Assembly: GCA_005408345.1 (NCBI GenBank)
Contig: SEMN01000490.1
Coordinates: 1 to 64,000, forward strand
DNA length: 64,000 nucleotides
From: Macquaria australasica
Lineage: Eukaryota > Chordata > Actinopteri > Centrarchiformes > Percichthyidae
Direction of reading: 5' to 3'
Shown here: in pieces, positions 1-9,022 of the stretch
Layout of the letters: every line of letters starts with the position of its first letter
Numbering within the stretch: position 1 is the first letter of the stretch
The notes under the pieces: generated by a model
Told to the model about the DNA's origin: nothing
Seen by the model: only the letters and a program-made list of their open reading frames with translations
Databases searched by the model: none
Made by a program: the position numbers and the translations under genes

Positions 1-372
1 ACGGTATTCCTTAATGGCAGTGGCCTCTTTCAGCAGGATAATGCTCCCTGCCACACTGCAACAACGGTTCAGGAATGGTTTGAGGAACACAGCGAGTTCA
101 AGGTGTCGACTTGGTCTCCAAATTCCCCAGATCTCAATCCAGTCGAGCATCTGTGGGACGTGCTGGACAAACAAGTTCGATCCATGTAGGCCCCACCTCG
201 CAACTTACAGGACTTATAGGATCTGCTGCTAACGTCTTGGTGCCAGATACCACAGCACACCTTCAGAGGTCTAGTGGAGTCCAGGCCTCGACGGGTCAGG
301 GATGTTTTGGTGGCAAAAGGGGGACCTACACAATATTAGGCAGGTGGTCATAATGTTATGGCTAATCAGTAC
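1..372 (+). mobile_element. Tc1-like transposon, 3' remnant
   Basis: The conceptual translation, read across frames, gives the end of a Tc1/mariner transposase: a QDNAPCH-type catalytic motif near 35-60, then WSPNSPDLNPVEHLWD near 108-155, which carries the third catalytic residue. Frame breaks follow, so no intact protein remains. The segment ends near 330-372 with a stretch (GGTCATAATGTTATGGCT) that looks like the terminal inverted repeat of this family. Only the last part of the element lies in the window. It runs directly into the first 5S rRNA unit, so it probably inserted at the edge of the 5S array. Confidence 0.8.
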
Positions 373-621
373 ATCATTTGTGATTATATATAAATCATAT
401 GTGCTTACATAATCAGTGATAATCATCCAATAATAGTATTATAATATAGTAATATGTAACACTGACAGGGGAGCGCAGTTTGACATAAAGGATGATGTTG
501 TCATTATAGTAAGATGATTAGTTTTGTTTCCTGACAATCTACAGCTGCTTCCTTTACAGACAGAGTAACGAAACATGAGGTTACAGCGTCTTTAAAAGAG
601 AAGTTTGTAGGTTTGTCTTTC

Positions 622-740
622 GCTTACGGCCATACCACCCTGAACACGCCCAATCTCGTCCGATCTCGGAAGCTAAGCAGGGTCGGGCCTGGTTAGTACT
701 TGGATGGGGGACCGCCTGGGAATACCAGGTGCTGTAAGCT
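622..740 (+). rRNA. 5S ribosomal RNA, copy 1 (variant)
   Basis: This 119-nt sequence matches the vertebrate 5S rRNA end to end, starting GCTTACGGCCATACCACC and ending GGTGCTGTAAGCT. It includes the internal control region bound by TFIIIA. Two substitutions separate it from copy 2: CGCCCAATC instead of CGCCCGATC, and GGATGGGGGACC instead of GGATGGGAGACC, the latter inside the C-box region. A run of five T follows, as needed for RNA polymerase III termination. It may be expressed, or it may be a variant with lower activity. Confidence 0.95.
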
Positions 741-1091
741 TTTTCACTTCACTTTCAGAAACAGCTGCTGCTCCTTCAGTGGAGACAGAGCTTTGAGAGA
801 CAGAGCAGCTCGTCTCTGGACTTTGAATTATAAAATGTGTGATTATATATAAATCATTTATATGTGCTTACATAATCAGTGATAATGATCTAATAATAGT
901 CTTATAATATAGCCTATAAAAATGTAACTCTGATGGGGGAGTGCAGAGTTTGACATAAAGGATGATGTTGTCATTATGGTAAGAAGATTAGGTTTGTTTC
1001 CTGACAATCTACAGCTGCTTCCTTTACAGACAGAATAACGAAACATGAGGTTACAGCCTCTTTAAAAGAGAAGTTTGTAGGCTTGTCTTTC

Positions 1092-1210
1092 GCTTACGGC
1101 CATACCACCCTGAACACGCCCGATCTCGTCCGATCTCGGAAGCTAAGCAGGGTCGGGCCTGGTTAGTACTTGGATGGGAGACCGCCTGGGAATACCAGGT
1201 GCTGTAAGCT
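1092..1210 (+). rRNA. 5S ribosomal RNA, copy 2
   Basis: A 119-nt 5S rRNA carrying what I recognise as the canonical vertebrate sequence, including the A box, intermediate element and C box of the internal promoter, followed by a T5 terminator. The upstream 30 bp (TTTAAAAGAGAAGTTTGTAG) is the same as in copy 1 and could be the AT-rich upstream element used by some animal 5S genes. This copy looks functional. Confidence 0.97.
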
Positions 1211-1303
1211 TTTTCACTTCACTTTCAGAAACAGCAGAGGGCGCTGCTGCTCCTTCAGTGGAGACAGAGCTTTGAGAAACAGAGCCGCTCGTCTCTGGAC
1301 CTG

Positions 1304-1476
1304 ATTTCTTGGCTCGTAGTTGTTGTTCTCGGGTCTCCATGAAGGTGGCAGCAATGCAACATCGTGGATGCTGACCGCCGTGAAACCTCGAAGAAGAAGA
1401 GGAAGAAGAAGAGGAAGACTGGAGGAAACCAACAGAAATAAGTCTTTATTCTGAGTTATGAGGTCAGTCAGAGCTG

Positions 1477-1514
<38 letters not shown>

Positions 1515-2490
1515 GTCGCTGCCTTCGCTGCTGGATGCAGCAGATACAACATGTACATTTGGTACATTAAACAACGAATAAACAAACGAAACAACCAAAC
1601 AAACCAGAACAAAGTCACATCCACTCCTCTCCAGTAAGATCTTCATCCAGGGGAACAACATACTTCTCCACTGGCTGTTTATGGATTAATGGCTGATCGA
1701 TTGAATCATTCGCTGAATCTGGCAGGAACATAGTTGGAAAGAAGTGTGTGTGTCTTTATTTTTGAGGCTACTATTGTCAGCATGTCTGTTCTTTTTAAAA
1801 GTTTGTCTGTTTTTAAAGTGATGCAATTGGCCATAAAGTCTGGCAGTTATTCCTAATGACTGTAGGCAGATTCCAGAAATCCAAATAGGTCATTCAGTGT
1901 TTCCTGAAAACACACTTTCATGCGAGTTTAGTTGCACCATTAATGTCCAAATGATTTCTCTGTTGTCATAAAGACTTACTGAAGTTGGAGCTGTATTTTT
2001 ATCTAAGATGGTTACTTCTATCCAGCAACATCAGTTACAGTTTAATGTGTTTTTTATCTGTCTGTCTGATACAGCTTTTCCTTCTTTGATTTTTACAGAG
2101 CAACATTTCCCTCTCTGAATGCTTTAAATCTTATTTACTTTATTAATTCTTCCTATTAATTATTATTTAATCAGACAGTTATGGACTATTGTTATTGTCT
2201 CCCCATTAGCTTTATATTAAATGTCACTATTCCTGTAATTTTTACTTTTGTACATTACTTTTCTTTTTTTTAATTTAAAATTTTTAATTTGAAGCCTAAA
2301 AGTGTTTGTTTTCTCCCTAGAAATTATATGTATAAAAAGAAGTATATTTTTTCTAGAGAGAAAAAACAAACAGAAACGTGAGGCTTTTTTTTCTTTAACA
2401 GTGATGGAAAAACAGGTTGAAAAACTTGACTCAGGAGGCTTCATCTGAAAAATGCTGATCACTTTGTTTATTTTGTGTTTGATGGGATAG
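1304..2490. other. Intergenic; purine tract and (CA)n
   Basis: There is no supportable gene here. A GAA/GGA-rich purine tract lies at about 1388-1425 and a (CA)17 microsatellite at 1479-1512. The rest is AT-rich sequence without coding character. Confidence 0.6.
1479..1512. repeat. (CA)n microsatellite
   Basis: An uninterrupted CA dinucleotide run of about 17 units. Confidence 0.97.
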
Positions 2491-4672
2491 ATGGCTGCAG
2501 GTGGTCTGGTGTTTACCAGAACTATGGAAGAGTCTTCGGGTGAGTCCAAATCCTGCGTATCTTCATCATTTGATCATTTTGTTCATCAACATTATGCAAT
2601 TCTCCACTTCCCAGTGTTTACGCTAACTATAAATATAACTTTAAATATTTCGATGTTCATCATTGTTGTATGATTTTTACTTTAACTGGTGCTTTTATAT
2701 GTAGATGTTCGACGTCAATGGACGACCTCTTGGAAGGAGAGGAACGTTACGCAGACCAACTGAGAGAACATCTTCTCTGTGCTGAAGCTCTGAGGTAAGA
2801 TATTTTCTCAGTTTTACCAGCTGCTGTGTTTAATGTGGAAGGAATTGAGTTGAACATTGAAAGCATACAAAATATTTTAAATTGAGTGGCACCTTGGTTA
2901 AGAAAAATAAGTTATGGAGTAGAGAGAAGTAGAGTTGCCACAGAGTTTCATAGGTTCCTTTGATTCCAGCCTACATCTAGAAGAACAAGTTAATTGAGTT
3001 CATTTACCGTCTTACATTTATAGTATTTACAGTTGTTTTACTATTCAGATAACTAATCTTATTCTCTAGTTTACTGCTGCAGCACAACAAATGACTATCT
3101 GCTACTATAACCTAACTCTAAATATAAAACACACAAGCATTATGAAGAATATTGATTGGAAATAAACCATATAAGATCAACTTTACTTTTCCTGCACTCC
3201 ATTTATCTGAAGGTTGAGCTCTCAGGTTTTATATTCAGCATTAGATAAATCAGTTTCACACTCTTTCAGCTGCTCTTCAGCTTCTGTTTGTGTAGAAAGA
3301 TGAATGACGTGTTTCACTGAACTTCAATACCCACAAGTCCTGTGTGGTGACATCACTAGTGTAAAGCTGAGAAACACAGTGTGCTGCTGCCCCCTGGTGG
3401 CTGGATGATTATTTGTGTGTGTGTGTGTGTTCATGTTGCTGGTTTAGTTTGAAATGTTGCTGCTTTATTTTGATCTTTCTCCCCCGATTTTCTCCACAGG
3501 AGAAACTTCAAACCGACAGACAGACGCGATGGGTGACAGCAAGGGTAAGTTTATTCTTTTCAAAATAAAACGCTCTCTATTGCACCAACAAGGATTCATT
3601 TTTAAACCCCATTAAATCACGGTTTAACGTTAAATTATGTTGCACCAAACTTCAAAACTAGCTTCAAATTAAGAAAGATTCAATTTTAACCTCAGTTTAG
3701 TTTTTACTCTTTTAAATGTAATTCTGTTGCACCAAACTTTAAATTATAATTTAAAATGCGATCTGTATTAACTTTAAACTGTTAAGGAATACAGAGCAGC
3801 TGCCGAAAGTTAACAGCCACCCTTCCCCCCGACAGGCTACTTACTAGGTCCTGTGAATGTATTTTATTTTTATTTGTTTTTATTTGGATAAGCATACATC
3901 TCCATAATGATTAAACCCTATTTAATTTCACTCTAAATCAATGAACTTGGATTTACTCGACCGAGATTAGTTTTCAGTTGTGCAACAGAGCTCTGCTTAA
4001 TTTTAAATCTGGATTTAAACCTAGTTTTGCTAAACTCTGACTGAACTAATCTGTGATTAAATTCGTCCTTGTTGGTGCAACCCAGCCAGGAGAAAGAGGT
4101 TCTCACGTACCCACATGGCATTTTTTCGTAACGGTGTCTAGTTAAGAATTGTTCATGTTGCCAAGGTTACCTAATGGCCATGGGGTTTGTTTGGTGGCCA
4201 TCTTGAATTGAAAAGGAACCAGACAACATACAAAGACAAATGAACCCACTTTTTTATATAATGTTGACACTGGGAATCAAATGGAAAGACCCTCTGTCTG
4301 TATTGTGAAAACAGGCAAATAACAAAGTTTAGGCCAATAAGTTTTGTCCCAGTAGTTTCCTGCAATAGCCAAATGAAACTAGTTTATTCTCTTATGGCAA
4401 TCACTTTAACTGACATAAGCCCTATTCACACGTTGTACCATGTCAAAGACCTTTCCATTAGTTGACCTTGACAACATGAACAATTCTTAACTAGACACCA
4501 TCAGGGTCCTAAAGAAACGTCATGCAAGTACATGGGAACCTATTTCTCCTGCTAGACTGTCATTAATCGTTTGGTGTTGCAGGGTCGGAAGAGGGGGAGA
4601 GCACTGCCTGTCCTTTTCAGGAATTAACAAAAGGCAGCTCTGTTGTATAACCGCCTGCTTCTACCTCTCCAG

Positions 4673-4823
4673 AACCTCGGAGGATGACCCTCCAGGTCTC
4701 CTTCCTCCAGGCCCTCCTCCTCCAGGTCTCCCATACACCCACCCCGGGGGAGACGTCCTCCACCTCCAAGGAGGAGGAGGACCTGGAGGAAGGAGACCTG
4801 GAGGATCATCTTCCGAGGTTCCA
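4673..4823. repeat. Fold-back inverted repeat (about 53-bp arms)
   Basis: The left arm (4673-4727) and right arm (4771-4823) are near-perfect reverse complements. Both contain CCTCCAGGTCTCCTTCCTCC or its complement and share outer ends AACCTCGG. Only a few mismatches are seen over about 50 bp. The centre is about 45 bp, including CACCCCGGGGGAGACG. The pyrimidine-rich arms would make a stable hairpin. It touches the 3' end of the tRNA-like sequence at 4824-4921. Confidence 0.85.
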
Positions 4824-4921
4824 GTGACTCGGCAACGGGCTGGATTCGAACCTGGCCTCGCAATCTGACGCACCGTTGCGTCTTCGAGACCAGATCCTAA
4901 CCCAACACGCCACCGCGTCAC
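4824..4921 (-). pseudogene. tRNA-like sequence (Leu/Ser-type pseudogene or SINE head)
   Basis: On the minus strand the sequence begins GTGACGCGGTGGCGTG and ends GAGTCAC, giving a 7-bp acceptor stem with one mismatch. It has an A-box-like segment (GGTGGCGTGTTGG) and a canonical B box (GGTTCGAATCC). Its length is 98 nt, longer than a normal type II tRNA (about 82-88), and the anticodon arm cannot be folded convincingly. No CCA is encoded and no poly(T) terminator follows closely. It is most likely a tRNA pseudogene or the head of a tRNA-derived SINE. Confidence 0.6.
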
Positions 4922-4970
4922 CTTCCCACTTGGACCTGAGCTCCGGGCGCTTTTATCTTTTCACTTTGCA

Positions 4971-5523
4971 TGTTGGACTTCAAAACGCAACGATCCTCAT
5001 AAGAATCGAACCTACAACCTCAGAACTGACAGGCACTCTTCTTACTCATTGAGCTATTAGATCAGGTGGTTTTACTTTGTTTCTTCGTGATTCTGACTCT
5101 TTCTTTTGGGTGTTGGACTTCAAAACGCAACGAGCCTCATAAGAATCGAACCTACAACCTCAGAACTGACAAGCACTCTTCTTACTCATTGAACTATTAG
5201 ATCAGATGGTTTTACTTTGTTTCTTCGTGATTCTGACTCTTTCTTTTGGGTGTTGGACTTCAAAACCCAACGAGCCTCATAAGAATCGAACCTACAACCT
5301 CAGAACTGACAAGCACTCTTCTTACTCATTGAGCTATTAGATCAGGTGGTTTTACTTTGTTTCTTCGTGATTCTGACTCTTTCTTTTGGGTGTTGGACTT
5401 CAAAACCCAACGAGCCTCATAAGGATTGAACTCACAACCTCAGGACTGCCAAGCACTCTTCTTACACACTGAGCTATTGGATCAGATGGGTTTATTTTGT
5501 TTCTTCGTAATTCTGACTCTTTC
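4971..5523 (-). repeat. Four 140-bp tandem repeats with a tRNA-derived core
   Basis: Four copies start at 4971, 5111, 5251 and 5391 (TGTTGGACTTCAAAAC), a period of exactly 140 bp. Copies 1-3 are nearly identical; copy 4 is more diverged. Read on the minus strand, each unit has a tRNA-like core of about 74 nt (4992-5065, 5132-5205, 5272-5345, 5412-5485) with TAGCTCAATGAGTAAGA resembling a D-arm/A box and GTAGGTTCGATTCTTAT a T-arm/B box. The outer four base pairs of the acceptor stem (GATC) can still pair. The remaining 66 bp is unique spacer. It looks like a tRNA pseudogene caught in tandem duplication. Confidence 0.85.
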
Positions 5524-6277
5524 ACAGGGAACTGGGCATACCAACTGTGGAGAAAAGGGAAAACAACATGAAATAAAACAGCAATAATTAATGTGAAACT
5601 TTCCAATGCCATTCTATGTTATTTATGGAAGTATGTTTTATATTAGGCTATATTTATATTATGATTCCCACTTGTTTCTATGTCCTGGAAAATGCCAACT
5701 TTGATTACTCCGCACTCTGGGATCAACTATGTATGTGTGTGTGTATCAAGGTGGGAAAGTATAAAGTATCAAGCAATAAACTGTTATCAATGTAAGGAAA
5801 AAACAGGCATCAGTGATAGAAATGTACACATTTTGCTATTTCTGCAGCTGTTGATGGCAGAAAGCATCTGGCAAATGAATCCCCACATGTGGGCTGCAAG
5901 AAGAGGCTGCAAGAGGCTGCAAGAGGCTGCTTCTGCAACTGGAGAACAGATGTTGTATTAATGAGTGTCAATAATTGTTTTCTGATGTTTTGTTTCTTGT
6001 AAATGTATGATTTTTTTTTATTCTCCTTTGTATCACTTGCACAAATCTAATATATTCTCTTACTGTGTAAATGCTCATGTGGTTCGTATGTTTTACTTTA
6101 ACCTGCGTCATTGGTACAGTACAAATATCATGTGATATTTTGTTAATCTTCAGGACAGTAAGAGGTCACAGATATCTGCTGATCTTAAACACTAGGATCA
6201 ATAAAATGTTATATAATCAGTTTTACTTCACATCACATAAATAAGTCTAAGTCTAGAGTCAATGTGTGTCAGTCCCA

Positions 6278-6697
6278 TCACAACAAAGGAAGTTCAGGAG
6301 CGTTGAGGAGTTCTTGTCCTAACTCTGACTGTCGGAGGGCGAAGAGTGTGATGCCTGAACTGTACGCTGCGGGGATCGTGATGTGTGTTAACTTGGCTCC
6401 ATCTTGCCCCTGCTCCTTTTCTAGGCGCATCTGCCTCACTTGACCTAACAGGAAGGAAATAGGGAGAAAAACATGTGTTTATAACGTGTTTGCATGCCAG
6501 GTGAAAAATCTGCATGAATAAAAGCATAATTATCTGCTTCACCCTCGATATCCAGGGCTTTCCACCGCGGATCAGATAAGCTGGCTAGACAGCAATCAGG
6601 CGTCAGTCGCTGCAGGACGTCTTCTCGACGAATCAGCAACACGGATTCACTGCACAGTCTCTGGTGCACCTCTCCCTCGCTTACTGTAAAAGGAGTT

Positions 6698-6731
<34 letters not shown>

Positions 6732-7080
6732 CACACAGTATTCATCAATATCAGGAGACATAATTCTCCTAAAAAACAAGAGTCGTCCCTTTGCTCTTAC
6801 TCACCCACATCTAAAGGATTGGTCATGAAAACAGCATTAGGTGCAACGCCAAATATAAGCTGATGGTGCCAGGCGTCAGGCACCTCCTCTCCCTCGGGCA
6901 CAGCCAGCTGCATGTTCATGGTAGCCACGGGAACGGCACCGTTTCGGATCCAGCGTGCGAGCCATGGGACCAGTCGGACCAGTCGGACCAGCCGCCGAGG
7001 GTGAAGGTGGAAGAAGCGACCCATTACCTCCCCCTTACTGGCCTCCTCTGCTCCTTGGATGAGCTGAGCGTGAGTCGCAC
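6278..7080 (-). CDS. Unidentified conserved protein, last three exons
   Basis: Three exons join in phase: 7080-6805, 6683-6543 and 6444-6278 (stop TGA). The acceptors are TTTTAG, TTACAG and TGTTAG; the donors are GGTGAG and GGTGAA. They encode about 194 C-terminal residues with no stop. The middle part contains NGAVPVATMNMQ and then AWHHQLIFGVAPNAVFMTNP, followed by a helical stretch and the end LNAPELPLL. The hydrophobic strand with WHH followed by N-P recalls the His/Asn strand of papain-fold or C39-like peptidases, but that is inference only. The missing 5' exons should lie between 7081 and 9022. One possible 40-nt exon at 7219-7258 fits the phase but has a poor donor. A (CA)n tract lies in the second-last intron. 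I cannot name the family. Confidence 0.65.
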
Positions 7081-9022
7081 CTAAAAGAAGAAGTAATAAT
7101 CCTCATTTCTTTTTTCTTAATCACCTATAAGATCATTCTAAAAATACAGGAACTTCTGCTTACTATATGCTACTTGTAATGTCTAACATCAATGATTACA
7201 AGTGTGTTCCTTTTCCACTCAGAGCCTCGTGTGTGCGATGGCAGCTTGAGCTAAACGCCTGAAATGTCAATGCAAAAATTGTGTAACACAGCTGAAGAAG
7301 TCCATTACAGTCGCTCCTCTGAGAGACATAAAAGTCTTTGTCTAATTCAAGAAGGTACTTTTGAATTTTGCCTGGTTGGCAGTGCAGCCAGCTGTCACAC
7401 TGGCAGGAAACGCCGCTTATGGGTTCAAGACGTTACGGGGCCTCATTCAGCGGGGGAAGTTATAGTCCCTGCTAGCATCTGTGACACCTGAAATATTACT
7501 GTCAAAGTCATCCTTTATGTATTAATATTTCATTACCTGAAATGTCACAGTTTGGAGAGGGTAGCTTTGAGCTCACGCCAACTGCCAAACACTCTTAAAT
7601 GCCTTCTACAGAGAATTTATTAATGAGGTTTTTGTAAAGCCCTGAAGTTGTAAAAATATTTTTGAAATGCTCCAGTGAGGCGGAAGAAAAGAGTAAAATA
7701 GTTTATTGTATCAGTAAAGATCAACAGAAGGCACACATACAGTATCTGAGGGTAGACGTCACACCAGTGTCAGTATCTTTCTCCAGCCTCCATCATATAC
7801 CACCTCCTACCACCATGCGATCATATAGCAAAATATACCATCACATCCACTTTCTATCTATAAATCATTCCACTTTGGAGAGGCTGAGATTGATGCAATA
7901 TGTTAGCAGGCTAAACTCTGCAGCTCATAGTACAACGTCAAGCAAATGCAGCCTTTTGCAAAAATATATTCATATATAATTATACACCTTTTCTACACAT
8001 TGAAGCAAATCAACTATACAAAATGCAGAAAACTATCTTAGTACAATAACTGGTGAGTTGTTTGTAAGAAAGTCCATGCTTATTATTAGCATCATAGTGG
8101 CAGTATTACAGAATCAAAAATAGTAGCAGTACCTTTGTCATAAAACTGTTTAGGAAAAACGTACAAGTCCATATAATGCCAAAAAGATTAGCTTTGAAAA
8201 CAAGAAAAAGTACACAAAAGACATTTCAATATACATGTTTATAGGAGGACTATGATGTCTGGAAAATACAAGTGTGTCCCTTTCAAGCAGTATAAGGTTT
8301 ACCCACAAAACAATAAGTAAATTAGTAAAGGAGTGCCATGGCTTTGAGATACTTTTTGGTTGAAATACAGATCCCAGAGTTCACGAGGACTACAGCTACA
8401 AAATTACAACCGTGCATTTTTGGTTGACAAAAACAGTAATGTTATGCAATTACTAGAAAAAAGCTGTAATATTTCAAGAAAAAACTGACATTTGTCATAA
8501 AATGACTTTGTTTTTCTCGTAAAGTTACGACTTTATTCTTGAAATATTGAGTTTTAATATTATGACTTTTCTTGTACAGTTACTTTATCTCAAAATGTTA
8601 TGACCTTCTCTATTCATATTATGACATATTCTCAAAACATTCCCTTTTCTCCTCAAACTATTGACTTTTCCATGATGTTATGACATCTTCTCAGTAAATA
8701 TTACACCTTTTTCTTGTAATATTATAATTTTTTCTCAAAATATTACAACTTTATTCCTGAAACCTACAATTTGTATTTATTTTTTTGCCAACAGTGGCCC
8801 CAACCCATCGTAACAAAACCAAATCAGAACTACAATAGTTTTGGACAAAGAATTGCATTTTTGCTGAGGGAGTGAGTTCAAATCAACAGTCTCATTTTTA
8901 TCTTCAGGCTGAATCATAATTTCATAACAAAACCTTTGGCAAAAGAGACATTTACTTTCGATTAAAGAATTATCTGATGAATTCATCTTTTCTGTGACAT
9001 GCATAATGTGGGTAAACACTGC
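7081..9022. other. Between two minus-strand genes: probable etv5 3' UTR and decayed repeat
   Basis: No confident exon is seen. The part just downstream of the etv5 stop (9022 towards lower coordinates) is probably 3' UTR; TTTATT at 8776-8781 gives an AATAAA on the minus strand. At 8440-8765 there are degenerate copies of a 20-22-bp unit with TTATGACTTT and TTCTCAAAATAT. These resemble a decayed, inverted form of the minisatellite found at 46-48 kb. The upstream exons of the unidentified gene at 6278-7080 must also fall here or be lost. Confidence 0.5.

Larger units (their letters stand above)
379..1303 (+). repeat. Two tandem 5S rDNA units
   Basis: Two repeat units of about 460-470 bp lie head to tail. 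Both start with TGTGATTATATATAAATCAT (379 and 838), continue through a matching AT-rich spacer, a 5S gene, and a shared 3' flank (TTTTTCACTTCACTTTCAGA). The gene-to-gene distance is 470 bp. The second unit has a small insertion in its 3' flank (around 1230) and the first has short deletions in its 5' spacer. No third unit is visible: sequence similarity stops near 1303 on the right and at the Tc1 remnant on the left. The block may be a small dispersed cluster or the broken edge of a larger array. Confidence 0.9.
2491..6205 (+). other. Candidate spliced transcript, function unknown
   Basis: I do not recognise a gene here, but there is a chain of exon-like pieces with good splice signals. They are 2491-2539 (starts ATGGCTGCAGG, donor GGTGAGT), about 2704-2794 (acceptor TATGTAG, donor GGTAAGA), about 3500-3544 (acceptor TCCACAG, donor GGTAAGT) and possibly 4581 onward (acceptor GTTGCAG). 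An end segment from about 5849 has acceptor TTCTGCAG and an AATAAA at 6200-6205. The second piece could encode MDDLLEGEERYADQLREHLL, which looks like coiled coil, but joining the pieces soon gives stop codons in the frames I tried. It could be 5' non-coding exons, a lncRNA or a decayed gene. RNA evidence would be decisive. Confidence 0.25.

Noticed and set aside
1214..1624. A 136-codon minus-strand open frame
   Set aside because: It reads through the (CA)n tract as poly Cys-Val and overlaps the 5S unit; not a real gene.
4624..4921. Two overlapping minus-strand open frames rich in Gly, Pro and Leu
   Set aside because: They are produced by the palindrome and the tRNA-like sequence; no family match and no start context.
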